A stretch of 64,000 bases of DNA, from NCBI GenBank assembly GCA_002077065.1, contig NAJO01000014.1, positions 124,001 to 188,000 of the forward strand. The letters are read 5' to 3'. Origin of the DNA: Cryoendolithus antarcticus (taxonomy: Eukaryota; Ascomycota; Dothideomycetes; Cladosporiales; Cladosporiaceae). This document shows positions 21,619 to 32,856 of the stretch, piece by piece. A model generated the notes under the pieces. The model made no database searches, was not told where the DNA came from, and worked only from the letters and a program-made list of their open reading frames with translations. A program made the translations under genes and the position numbers. How positions within the stretch are numbered: the stretch's first letter is position 1; each line of letters opens with the position of its first letter.

Positions 21619-22567
21619 TCAGGAGGACTCGACGATCTTTGCTGGTGGAGGATACAGCTCCGACCACTGCTTCTTGATCTGCGCCCAGAGACTCCCCTCT
21701 ACGGTGCCTTGCCGCTGTTCGCCGTTCTCCATGTCCCGCTTGTCTTTCGCCCCGTCACGGAGGCACAAAGAAGCTTTGAGTGCTGCAACGGCCAAGAGCG
21801 CGAGCGCTGTCCAAAGAGTAGCAAATGCCAGCGTCGCAACGACGACATTGCTCACGGCGGCCGCCATGGCGTTCAGCCAAGCTCCGGCTCCCTCGTGGAA
21901 GATGTTGTCGATGATGGCGTACAGCACAGTCGCCACATCGAACAGCAGAGCTGCGAGTATAGAGGACTTGCATGCATCGAGCCAGCTTTCCGGGAGCAAG
22001 TGTCCTGTACCTTCATATTCTCATTAGCACATTTCCCGGCATCACAAGAAGCCCTATGGCTCGATCTTACCTTTACACCACCATACAATTGTCGCGAGAG
22101 CCAGGCCGTAGTACGTCAGCGGCAGCACAGCCACGACGCTCAGGATGCCCAGGCCAACCGCGAGGAGAAGATAGAGGGCCGCGTAGCCCATGCGCGCAAT
22201 GAGGCCGCGGACCACAAGGACGGTAGCTTCCAATCCCGTCCAGACCCAGCCGGAGAACGGCGAACATCCGTGCGAGCTCACTGTGTCAACGGCTTGAGGT
22301 ACAGCCGTCATCCACGCCGCTGCCGCGCCGGCTGTGGGGCGCACGAGGTAGTAGACCTGGGTGGCCAGGACTTCTGCAGTAATCGCCATGTGACCGTAGA
22401 GCTTGGGCTGGAAGATCCATTGGGAGCGGAGTACAGATGTAAAGGCAGCTTGGGCCTCGAGGGGAGACACCAAAGCGGTACTGCGCCTCCTCGTGTAAGG
22501 GTCTTCATCTAAGGGTGAGGTATGTGCATGGCAGCCGCATATCGCCGAAAGACACGACCCTACCCAT
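21619..22567 (-). CDS. Orphan multi-pass membrane protein (family member C)
   Basis: Best model has three exons: 22567-22564 (ATG plus one base), 22508-22071 and 22004-21619, giving 275 residues. The first intron (55 nt, GTAGGG/TAG) is proposed because the coding frame of exon 2 has no usable upstream ATG; an internal ATG (MAITAEVL) about 40 codons in is the alternative start. The second intron (66 nt, GTAAGA/CAG) is well supported and splits a Gly codon in phase 1. A long hydrophobic stretch (YAALYLLLAVGLGILSVVAVLPLTYYGLALATIVWW) precedes the Gly; SSILAALLFDVATVLYAIID and VVVATLAFATLWTALALLAVAAL follow, then a polar tail. No named family recognised. Confidence 0.6.
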
Positions 22568-22874
22568 AACAGTCACGTGGTGAACCCGCACTCGAGGGAG
22601 CGCCTGACTTCAAACGTCTCTTTCAATTCTACTACTAATACAAGCTTGAGTCCGTCACTGCAAGCTCTACACCCAAGATATCACCTCATCACCCATGGAA
22701 ATGTCCCCTTCGACTACACTGTAACCCGGTCCCAGCCCGTTGGTACTCCCCTTTCGTGAACCCCAAACGCCTCGCATTCAATCATATTCTTGCCCACTCA
22801 TGCATCCTCCCGAATGCCGTCCCCTCGAAGCCTTCAAGTTTCACTGTGCTGTCGTTTCACGACTCTCTTCGAGC
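22568..22874. other. Intergenic, no gene seen
   Basis: 307 bp between the orphan membrane-protein gene and the 3' end of the RhoGAP gene; both flank on the minus strand. Confidence 0.4.
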
Positions 22875-25366
22875 TCACTTGCCCACCACCGGACTCCCCG
22901 GAAAATCACTCACACTCCTCCCATGCCCCGCGCCGCGCCTAGGCGTCATACTCGGTGCAGCGGCCTGGCTCACCGCATCTCGAATAGCCACACTCTCAGC
23001 TGTGCTAGGCCTGCGCACGTCAGCTGTACTCGGTAGTCTCGCCACCGGACCGCCGGGCGCTGTGCGGGTTGATAGATTCGATGTAGAGCCCATGCCGGCA
23101 GGGATATAAGTCACTGGCTTGGCGTTCTCCGTGACTGCAGGCAATGCGGTGTTGGTGGGACGTGAGGATGGACGTGCCGGGGGGCCCATCTGGCCGCGAA
23201 GAGCATTTGTGGGAGGAGCTGAAGCAGAGTCGCTGCTGCTGATTGCACGCTCGTCAGTTTCGGCATGTGCGCCGTTGTTGAGGAGGTTGTTCGTGGAAGC
23301 GTTGTTGCCGTTCAGAGAGGGCATGTTCAACGGATCTTCGAGCCGGCTCTCCTCGGCTAGCGTTGCCTTCTCTGTCCAGCAGCCTTGCCAACAGTGGCGC
23401 CAGTCGCCTACGAGGTAGTTGAAGAGCCAGCGCTCCATCTTCAGACAGGGCCCAATACAGATGGAGAGGTTGTTGAGGTCCATACGATTGCGCTCTTGAT
23501 GGGAGAGGAGAAGACTAAGATGGCAGGTGATGGCGAAGAGGAGGTAGTAGTTATAGGGTGGGAGATCCGAGAGTGCGTCGCGAAGTTTCTGAGGTGCGGG
23601 TTGGCCCATAAGCATGTAGTCTGGATTATCGTTGGCGATCTCAGCGCCGAGGGTGTTTTGGAGTTCTTGCGGGAAGATTTCGGTGGGTAGCTCGCGCAGC
23701 CAAGTCTTGAGCATGCTGCCGATTGTGTTTGGGTCGTAGAGTTCTTGTTCATCGAGGAGGTCGACGTCGAGTTCTGTGTCATGTGGTTAGCTGCGTGGTG
23801 TCGTGTGAGGAAGGAAAGTGCGCATGACTTACCTTGATCAAACCGGCGCTGCCAGTGCTTGACTTGTGGTCCACTGCCGGGCACGCGATATAGACCCTCT
23901 GATTCGCAATTCGTGTTGAGATAGCTGTCATGTTCATCAGTAATGCACTTTGCCCAGGCTAATCTCAGTCAACTCACTCGATGCACCTCCACGGCAGACT
24001 CGGCATCCAATACTCAGTCTTATCCTTCGAGCTCTCGATTCTCTTGCTGATGCGCGTCTTCCTCGTTTGCTCTAGCAAAGGCAATGTTATCACCTTGATC
24101 TGATACTCGGAATCAGGCACCTCCTTCTCGCCATTACTCGAGCTGCGCCCGATTTTGCCGAGCGACTTGACGCCAAAGTTGAGTCCTCGGTTCACTCGTC
24201 CAAACATCGATTTGCTGCCCGACATGAAAGCATTCTTCTCCTTGGGCGGTCCTGCAATGTGCGCTTGATATGCAAGATTCTCTTCACTGTCGTTGTGCAC
24301 TGGTCGCTCGGCGGACTTGCCACGCTTATCTTTGTCTTTGCCCTTGCCTTTTAGCAAGCCCATGTCAGAGTTTGGCCAGTCGCTTGTGAGTGGCGCGGTT
24401 TTCGGCGGTTGGTCGTGCGTTGCTGTTGGTGGTGCCAAGCCCGTGGGTTTCGAAGACTTGGAACTCGAATCTCTGCGTAGTGACTTCGTTCTTGCGAGTG
24501 GATTGCGAAATTGCTTTTCCTTTTTCCGTGATGATGTTGTGCTCTCCTCACTGTGGTGAGGTGTCGGCTGCGGTCTTCGCTCTGGGTTTGCTTCTGCTGG
24601 TGGTCTCCTGTTAGCTCAGACCCTCAAGCTGGCAAGAGCCAGTTCAATAGCACGTGATGATCATGAATAGGGGAGATGTGGCTATCAATGGCATACAATG
24701 TGGCAAGCATTGTATGTCAGTGATGAGGGAGAAGTGTGAAGTCGAACAATCGTAGCTCGAGCTCAAGTAAGCTCGATCACATGCTCCACTCCATGCATGC
24801 TGCCTGGCGCCGCCCCGCCACCGGCTTGAGCTCCGTCTGCAGCGCTTCATTGTCACGTGCATCAATAGCAAGTACTTACCTTCTGTGGACGACTTCGATC
24901 CATTCTCTCCACCGCCGACCAGTCGTAGCTCAGGCGTGCTCCCCGGCGCCTTCTTCAGGTGGTATATCTTCGACATGCTCCCTCCCCCTGCTCTCGGGTC
25001 GTCGTTCTCCTTCTCCTTCTTCGCCTGACCCTGTTCCCGCGCATCCGCTTGCTCGTCCATAGCTCCCTTACTCAGCCCACTCGACGATCCTGGCCTGAAC
25101 CTCTCGAGTATGCTCTGCGACGGCCGCTTCTTCAGCCCAGGCGACGTAGGCGGTGACGACGGCAGCGGCGGAAGCGACGTCAACCCAATACCTCCCTCTA
25201 TCGACGACAAATCTATGCCTTCGAGAGCGATGGGACTACTAACCGGCCGCTCGCTGATGGCATGAGGTTTCTCGAGAATTTCGGAGTCAATGGTCAGATC
25301 TCGCGGGTTGGGATGTCGTGGCATATTGAAGCGGGAAACGGCAGCGCCCGAGACAGCCTGGTGCAT
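22875..25366 (-). CDS. RhoGAP domain protein
   Basis: Four exons, 25366-24880, 24593-23978, 23924-23833 and 23773-22875, total 697 codons and stay in frame throughout. It is a GTPase-activating protein for Rho-type GTPases, acting in polarity or cell-wall signalling. The N-terminal half is Ser/Pro/Lys-rich and disordered, with a conserved-looking KIYHLKKAPGSTPELRL segment and a basic stretch KGKGKDKDKRGK. The RhoGAP domain occupies roughly residues 320-520: PLPWRCIDYL-type entry, the arginine finger in EGLYRVPGSGPQV, LKTWLRELPTEIFP, and NRMDLNNLSICIGPCL. The C-terminal about 150 residues are Ser/Thr/Pro-rich. The first intron (24879-24594) is unusually long at 286 nt. A further 5' exon may exist: upstream sequence is open back to a TAG acceptor near 25460. 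Confidence 0.88.
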
Positions 25367-26431
25367 CAAAGGAGGCAGCTTGCCGAAGGGGACCGCCGAA
25401 GCGGGTAGGGTGGTGGGTTTGGTCTCGCAGGCTGTGGGCGCACGGGGAATGTTGCGCTGCTACATGGGCGTGGTGTCAGTGATCTTGTCTTGCCTATGGC
25501 AGAGGTACTCAAACGTCGTGTGTGATTGCTTCGGTGGGCTGTACGCGGTGTGGGAGATTGCGAGGACAATGGCGAGGATTGGGAGAACAAAGAATGCGTA
25601 CCTTGGCTTTGCGCGTCGCTCCAGCGGGCCGGCAAGACTTGCTTGCGGTGAGGTCGTCGTACGTGCTATTCTTGGTCGTCTATATAGGCCACAGTAACGG
25701 GCGAGAGGGTGTATGTAGCACTGTCTGGAGTGTCGTTCAAGCCATGGTCGTAGTCTCGGGAGCGCAAGGGTTGTGTCTCGGGGGCCAAAGGGGACAACAA
25801 TGGATTGCGGTATGTCCCTATGGAATGGCTGAGTCTTGGTCTGGCCGGTCAATTGAATGGTTGGCACTTAAAGGCTGTATATGCAACAAGTGCTCCTGTA
25901 CAGTGGGGTGCAGTACAGTTGTCGAGAGGTTAACGGTCTGAGACGGCAACGCTGCACGAAGCCCCGGCGAGGGTGGATCTCAAGTCTCACTCACGCTCAA
26001 CTCTGACGCCTCACGCGAAACATGCGTACGAGGCCTTACGAAGGTGTTCTACCTATCAACCTCACTGTACATACACATATCTGCTCCCTTCCGACTGCAA
26101 ACAGCTTGCTGCTCATACTGCTGTTGAATGACCTTGCAACGGTCATATTGACAGGGCTGCGTATATGTCCCCCGTCGTCCCACCTCATGCAAGACATCCA
26201 CCTCCCCTGTCTTTAGCGTGGCCCCCGCGCAAGGTACCAGATATACAGTTCTGCTAGGCTGTCTCATCCCCGTGTACATCACGTGCAAGCAGTGTCAAGG
26301 CGGACTACACTTCATCGACAGTTCTGATGCCTGGCACGTAAGCAACCGTCGGCGAGAAATGATCTGGACCTCGACCTCCGCGAGAGCTGGATAGGATCTC
26401 GCGACATTACTACCATAAGCAGTTGGCAACG
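25367..26431. other. Divergent promoter region of RhoGAP and BET2
   Basis: About 1.06 kb. The minus-strand frame stays open from the RhoGAP ATG back to a TAG near 25460, and a GTACGC donor-like site lies at 25603, so a 5' untranslated or short coding exon is possible. No other gene supported. Confidence 0.4.
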
Positions 26432-27592
26432 ATGTCCCTCGCAGCTGGCCCAGGACGCGGCCGCAAAGCAGAGTCGAACGACCTCGAACTGGTCGTAGAC
26501 AAGCACGTCGCCTATGTGCAAGCCTTAGACACCGTACGCCTGCCTCGAAAGCTCCTTGCAGCATCTCCTTCGAATCAGCATCGCGCTGACGACTCGCCCA
26601 GCGCCGCGATGAACTCGAATACCACCTGACCGAACACCTGCGCATCTCGGGAATTTACTGGGGTCTTGTAGCGCTGCACTTATTGGGCCAGCCCGATGCC
26701 CTGCCACGCCAAGGACTGATTGAGTATGTGCTGAGCTGCTGGTGCGAGAATGGCGGGTTTGGCGCGGCACCGGGTCATGATGCGCACATACTGTACACTA
26801 CTTCGGCGGTGCAAATATTGGCGATGACTGATGGCTTCTCTGAACTAGAGAGCAAGGTCTCAAACGGTAAAAGGAAGATTGCAGATTTTGTGGCCGAGCT
26901 GCAGCAGGCAGATGGCACGTTCGCGGGTGACGAGTGGGGCGAACGGGACACCAGATTCATGGCCTGCGCTTTTATCACTCTCTCGCTGCTAGGCTACATG
27001 CCCGCGCAACGACCCACCGAGACTCCTCTGATCAACGCCACCGCCGCAGTCTCTCACATCCGCGCCTGCCAAAATTTCGACGGCGCCTTCGGCCTCACCC
27101 CCGGCGCCGAATCCCACTCCGGCCAAGTCTTCGCCTGCCTCGCCGCCCTCTCCATAGCCAACGCCTTAGACTCCACTCTCCCTCCACCCGCCAAAGACCG
27201 CCTTGGAGCCTGGCTCTCTGAACGCCAACAACCTTCCGGCGGTCTCAACGGCCGACCAGAGAAGTTGGTAGATGTCTGCTACAGCTGGTGGGTCATGAGC
27301 AGTATGAGTATGATCAAACGGCTGCATTGGATTGATCGCGAGAAGCTGGTGAGGTTCATTCTGGAATGTCAGGATCCGGATGAGGGGGGAATTGCGGATC
27401 GGCCGGAGGACATGGTGGATGTGTTTCATCTTTGCTTTGGGGTTGCGGGGTTGAGTTTGGTGGGGTATGAGGACTTGGTGGAAGTTGATGCTGCTTAGTG
27501 AGTTCTTGATACTTGCGTGGTGGGTAGGAATACTGCTGACGGTCTACAGTTGCATGCCAAAGCATATCGTAGACAGGGTACTGGGACGCTGA
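26432..27592 (+). CDS. BET2: Rab geranylgeranyltransferase beta subunit (type II)
   Basis: Three exons, 26432-26533, 26602-27497 and 27550-27592, give 346 residues. With the alpha subunit and Rab escort protein it adds geranylgeranyl groups to C-terminal cysteines of Rab GTPases. The first intron (68 nt, GTACGC) restores RRDELEYHLTEHLRISGIYWGL; the last intron (52 nt, GTGAGT) restores the conserved YCMP ending that is lost if the stop at 27498 is used. Prenyltransferase repeats are visible as repeated QNFDGAFG-, QQPSGGLNG- and QDPDEGGIAD-like segments. The catalytic zinc ligands are Asp258 and Cys260 (LVDVCYSWW) and His310 (DVFHLCFG). Length matches the family. Divergent from RhoGAP. Confidence 0.95.
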
Positions 27593-28558
27593 GTAAACGC
27601 CGAGCTTTTCGCGGTCGCATACGACCTTACTTGTGTCACGAGCAGAAGATGGCACGTCTAGTACGGAAGCAGTCACTGGGCGGTATGCTGCAGTGATTCA
27701 CGTCGTATGCGATGAACTCTGGTGAGTACCTCTCGCAATCTAATAACCCGAGTTGAGCAATGCCAATGAGAACGGGCTACAATGCGAGAGGAGAACAAGC
27801 TTTGAGCTTTCTGATAAAATCCTTGCCGTTGCATGTGAGCTGCGTCGGGGATTCTGTAGCGCATCACATTCGATGTGTGTGAGCAGTGGGTGGTGGAGTT
27901 GCGATTCTGGAGTGGCTTGGAAGGCACGATCAGAAAGTGGACGAAGCAGGAAGGCGACGGTGCAATCTCTCGACTGCTCGAATGTGTCCGTGAATCGATC
28001 CAACATCGATCTCACTTCATATTCTCTCATCAAACTCGCCCATCGCGTCCAGTCGCGTCCATTGGCCACCCACCTCACTGTTTGTGCACGTGAGCACGCG
28101 ATATGGCTTGGCGGGGGCCCCGGCGGCGCACACGGCAGGTACACTTCTCGACCACAATTCCACCTCGTGACTTCCACCCAGCACACTCACAACGAAGCCT
28201 CCATTGTCACTGCCGCTACAATCACCGCCTGCCATCAACAAGAACGACGACGCCTTCCTCATCACCTCCGCTACTATTCTGAGCGGAGGGCAGGGAGTGA
28301 GTTCTCCCAATGCTGCTTGCCCACCTCCTCCTCTCCTTCACGTTCCCAACTGCTTCAGAGCTGCTCGCTCCTCACTCACATTGGATCGTCCTTTTGGCTA
28401 ACGCACTCGCCCAGCAGTCAGCGTCGACGACCACGATACTGTCACTTCCGCTGTACTAATCGTAATCACGGCTTCCACCGTCCTTCTCACCGCCATTGCA
28501 TTGGTCCCCTGACCGAACGACACAGCAGCACCTGCACACCACCAGGAGAGTATCAACC
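27593..28558. other. Intergenic / 5' leader of the C2H2 gene, no gene seen
   Basis: About 970 bp. Long overlapping frames on both strands (27753-28562 plus, 27740-28186 minus) show no domain and no sensible start. Part of this may be a long pyrimidine-rich 5' untranslated region of the next gene. Confidence 0.4.
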
Positions 28559-30441
28559 ATGATCGGCGAAGACCATCTTATCGGCCTTAACGGACCCAAT
28601 ATGCATGGCCCCGCCATCCCACTCAATTGCAACATCTGTCCCAAGAGGCCGACCTTCAGCGATGTCAGCCATTTACTCACGCATGTAGCCAGCAAGCAGC
28701 ATCTCAGCAATTTGTTCAAGAAAAATGTCCAGGCCGCGGTCAATCCCAATGCCAAGAGGGATCTCGAGCTGTACAACCAGTGGTACGCCAACTGGAACCT
28801 GGACGAGCTCATGCGTGATCGTATGAGCCAGAAGGAGAAGAAGTGTCGAGGCGGTGGAAGTGGGGACAGGGGTGGTCGGCGTGCTCCGAGTGAGTGGTTG
28901 ACCTCAATTCTCAGTAAGTATAGCTTGTGACTGACCCTCACCCAGTCCCGCAGCAGTCATCTGCTCGCAACACTCCAATGCCGCTGGCTATGCCTCTGCC
29001 AAGGCGCGAGCCCAACCTCCGCAACACCTTGCTCGACCCTACCCTCGACCGCAGGATCAAGCTCGAGCCCATGTCTCGCCCGTCGACGCCCAGCCTCATT
29101 CCCGCACTCAGCGATGCCGCCTTCCACCAAGGTGCATACGGTGCTGCATACCAAGGCTGGTCATCGACGGCATACGGCTACTCGCCCTCCGCGTATGGCG
29201 GCACCAATAGCTACATGACCGACGAGGACGAGAACGATGGCTCCTACGGTGGCTCTCAGCGCGTGCGTCGCAATGTTCGCGGCCGCTTCAGCGATGAGAC
29301 CACATCGTGGCAGGGCTCATTCTTCGACGAGGAGGAGGAGGTTGTTACAGAGCTTCCTGGCAACGACAATAGTAAGCTGAAGGGTGAGATCTGGCCGGGC
29401 ATGGACTGGTTTGACTCCGCCACACCTGACATGCGCCGCAAGCGCAATCAGAAGAAGTCCGTCGACGTCGTCACAATGCTCGAGGCGATGAGCGGCATCA
29501 TCGAGCCTGCGGAGATCATCTTCGACGCAGTTGGCACATTCAAGAGACAGCGTGTCATCACAGGTGAGCCAACGTCGGACAGCCCACTCGAGGGAGAGAC
29601 CGAGCCGGAGCCCGATAGCCCCCAGCCCAACAAGAGGCCCAAGACCCGCAAGCCACGCCAGTCTAGGCAGCCACTCGCCGAGCGAGACGTCAATGGCGGC
29701 CGCAAGCTTCGCGGCCGTCCTCAAGCCAAGCCTCAGCGCAACAGCCGTGCCAATAGTCAGCTCCCATACTTCGATAGCAGCGATGATATGGACGACGAGA
29801 TCACCTACCGCCAGCCTCGCCCTAAGCAAAGTCAGCGCAGGTCCGGGCTGAGCATCCACAACGACAACTCTGGGCCGGACATTGTGGTTGACCACGCTGT
29901 CGCCATGAACTACCTCAATTCCAGCATGCTCGAGCCCTTCACTCATCAGCACAGCGGATCTCGCAGCGCACCGCAGTCTTTCTCGCGCAATGTTAGCGAC
30001 ATGACTGGAAGCTACCGCTTCGCTCCATCCGCTGCTCATCAGGTGGGAGTTACTCAGGCAGGCTTCCGCTCGAACGATAACCATGGCTTACCGACCAGGG
30101 ACCTCTCCGCGTTCGGCGCCCTCACAAACCACTCCGTGTACCCTTCCTCAACTCAGAGCTTCCCTGCTGCCAACGGAGCTTTACGCAGCTTCCAGCAGCA
30201 TGGCACCTCTGCTACTCAATCTGCCACGTCTCGCACCAATACGCAGGACAGTGGCATGTACCTGCAGAACTGGGAGGCGTTTGATGAGCATCACGATCAA
30301 GAGATGGCGTTCGATGGTATGGATCTGGGTCTGCCACCGCAGAACGCGGACAACAACGCCATGAACCCGCTCTTCTTTGGCGGCACTCCGCCACCACAGG
30401 ATGACGACGAGAGGACCGTGTCGGCGCCGAGCGAGAAGTGA
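28559..30441 (+). CDS. C2H2-type zinc-finger protein, probable nuclear
   Basis: Exons 28559-28889 and 28946-30441, joined over a 56-nt intron (GTGAGT/CAG, phase 1), give 608 residues. Near the N-terminus (about residues 23-50) is a single U1-like C2H2 finger: CNICPKRPTF, then HLLTHVASKQH. A short helical segment LELYNQWYANWNLDELMRDRM follows. The rest is mostly disordered: a Tyr/Gly/Ser-rich stretch around the intron, a conserved-looking block GEIWPGMDWFDSATPDMRRKRNQKKS with MLEAMSGIIEPAEIIFDA, a basic AT-hook-like part (KRPKTRKPRQSRQ and RKLRGRPQAKPQR), and a Gln/Ser/Asn-rich C-terminus. This suggests DNA or RNA binding in the nucleus, but I do not recognise a named orthologue. Confidence 0.8.
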
Positions 30442-32068
30442 ATGAGCTTCTCCTTGTCGCCTGAACCGACTGCGTCTTACTCCCGAGCATTGGAACGCTC
30501 AGTGTGCGATACGTGTGCCATACGAAACACGCATGTAGTCACTACTCTGATGTCCGGCCCTGCATCTGATGATCGCAAGGCTATCACGCTCGCTTCGACA
30601 GTTCCCCAGATAAGACGGAACCCCATACCCTTTCGCACCAACACCAACTACACACGATCGTTCACCATCCCCTTACCCGACATCGCTCACCTTGTTTCTG
30701 TTATCGCTGGCGATACCGCGCACGGCTCGGTCGACTCTTCCCGCGTGGCTCATGTCGATCGCTGCTCTCCCTACACACCAGCACTCCATGTGCGCTGATG
30801 CTACTTGCATGTCCAACGAGACAGGCATCTAACGGAACGTCTTACGCTCAGTGGCTAATGCTCGATGAAAGGGAAGATGTTTGCAGAAGATGGACGCTGC
30901 GAGAAGAGGGATGTACATGCCCATGATGGAAAAGCATTGCTCTTGTGGAGAAGGAACCATGAAGATGAGGATTATGTGGATGCAGTGTAAGAGAAGAAAG
31001 TTGTTGTACGATAGGAACACCGTATCTACAGTTACACGCGGCCATCGTCGCCAACCTATGGTAAGCCGAGTGGAAGCTATTGGCCATGGTGCTCTTCTTA
31101 AGTGGGCTCAGGCATTCAGCACATGCTCGCCACATGCAAAGTCTACTGGTCGCGTGCGCAGAATATCACCCTATCCCACAGCGGCGCCATGCGGATGTCA
31201 CACTCTGGCCCACCCGCACTCTAAGAAATCAGCTTCCAATCCCGTGATTTTGGCACAGAGTCCAGCAGCGACTGCAAGTCGTGAAGATCATCAGTCGTAC
31301 AGGTTCCTCTGTCGTGAGAACTCACTGTAGGAATGGGCTGAGCGAGTTGTTCATTGACAGAAGATGTTCTCCGATGGTCTGGCTACATCGAAGTACCCTC
31401 GCTGCGCAGTCATCCGTAGCAAGAGTGAGTTCATACACCTGAGGAGTGCGAACATGCTGACCTTTGCCAGCTCCAGGACGTGCACAGAGAGCTGGCCACG
31501 TGCCGACTCGGAGCGAACACTGCTACCTCGACCACGCACTGCTTTTCCCCATCGACGAATCGATTGCCGCTGACACATGTTCCGCTGCGGAAAGAGATGC
31601 CATGTGCATGCACTTGGCACGTGGAGCGCACATGGGTACATATATTCCGGGAAGCACAGTCGAAGAGGCACATGGACTCTTGCCCGCTGCTAACCAACCT
31701 CAATACGATCTCCCCTCACTCTGCCGCGCGCCGACATAACACAATCATCGCTATCTCAGCCTCTATCGCCACCCAGCCCTCCGACAACATCGATTACTCT
31801 GCTCCCACAGTCCAATCCCACAACCACCACGATGCCCGGCGGCTTCTCCAGCTTCATCTCCTCCATCTCCTCCTTCCGCCCCTCGATGCCCTCCATCCCG
31901 TCCTTTCGCCCATCGGCACCACTATCCGCTCCGAAGCCAGCTCCTGCTGCCCGGCCAGGCGTCGCTCCCTTAACTGTCCCGGGCAGCACTTGAGTGTACA
32001 CTTCTAACGCCGCCACCGATGCCCTGCCGCCGGCGGTCTTGAGATTTGGGGCCGCGGTGTGGGGCTAT
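30442..32068. other. Intergenic, with a TGA-ended 53-codon frame before the next gene
   Basis: About 1.6 kb. Most frames are short and domain-free. At 31832 an ATG in good context opens 53 codons of Ser/Pro-rich sequence (MPGGFSSFISS start) that ends in TGA at 31991-31993, exactly in frame with the following membrane-protein gene. It may be an N-terminal extension broken by a stop, an upstream ORF, or chance. Confidence 0.4.
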
Positions 32069-32707
32069 ATGCTACCCATCTTCGGCGCTGTAGGAAGTAT
32101 AGCTTGGGTTCTGATCTGGATTGCCAGTGTGCTCGGCCTCTTCATCGCCGCGATCGCCGGCGCTGGAGTGACGGTCCATGGCCTCATCGCCATGAAAATC
32201 ACATCGCGGAACTTAACCGGTTCGTCTCCACCCAAACCCCCGAAAAGAAGACTCGTGACTCTAAGGCATAAAGCAGGTAATCGAACACCGCTCGCAAAGC
32301 CCGTCGCGCGAGCCTTCGTCACCACCCACGTCATCATGAGCCTTGCGGGCGCAGGAGGCGTGTTGTACGCGCTCTACCACGCCATCGATCAGGGCTCCTA
32401 CCTTACTCTCCTGCTGATGTCGACGCAGGCGATCATAGCTATCTGCCTCGCGGTCGCGCTGATCGGCACCTTTCTTACGGCCTTGGTTGTTATGGTCGCT
32501 GGGCTAAGACGTTGCGTCCGTGATTGGCAAGCTCGCGAGGATGGCGTAGACGTTTCGCGGAAGGCACCTGGAGAGGCAGAGGCTGGGAAGGGACTGAGGG
32601 CGGCGATTAGGGAGGCTTGGAAGGAGGCGGACGAGGTGGTCGAGTATGTGAGAGTTCAGCAGCCGCCTGTGTACACGGCCGTGCCTGCGGTGAAGACGGC
32701 AGTGTAG
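32069..32707 (+). CDS. Orphan multi-pass membrane protein (family member D)
   Basis: Start taken at the first in-frame ATG after the upstream TGA. Proposed exons 32069-32219 and 32277-32707 (intron 57 nt, GTTCGT donor, AAAGCAG acceptor) give 193 residues; the intron has a multiple-of-three length and no stop, so retention would add 19 Pro/Lys-rich residues. The GTTCGT donor is also used by the transcription-factor-like gene at 62292. A long hydrophobic stretch (AVGSIAWVLIWIASVLGLFIAAIAGAGV) precedes a Gly codon (NLTG/NRTP) split in phase 1; VIMSLAGAGGVLYALYHAI and AIIAICLAVALIGTFLTALVVMVAGL follow, with a charged tail. No known family recognised; layout matches the genes at 19.4, 20.4, 21.6, 54.4 and 55.4 kb. 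Confidence 0.6.
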   Translation: MLPIFGAVGSIAWVLIWIASVLGLFIAAIAGAGVTVHGLIAMKITSRNLTGSSPPKPPKRRLVTLRHKAGNRTPLAKPVARAFVTTHVIMSLAGAGGVLYALYHAIDQGSYLTLLLMSTQAIIAICLAVALIGTFLTALVVMVAGLRRCVRDWQAREDGVDVSRKAPGEAEAGKGLRAAIREAWKEADEVVEYVRVQQPPVYTAVPAVKTAV

Positions 32708-32856
32708 AGGGCAGTCAGGGTTGCAGGTGACGCAGGCGTAAGGAGCGAGTCGTAGGGAGGTGTAGCTTTCCTCAAGGAACGGTTGCCAATGGGACATACC
32801 CGATGCCAGATTCTCCGCAGGGCACGAATTGCAACTTGGCGTGCATACATGCTCTC

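Noticed and set aside
29317..30084. 255-codon minus-strand frame
   Set aside because: Antisense of the C2H2 protein gene; no domain of its own.
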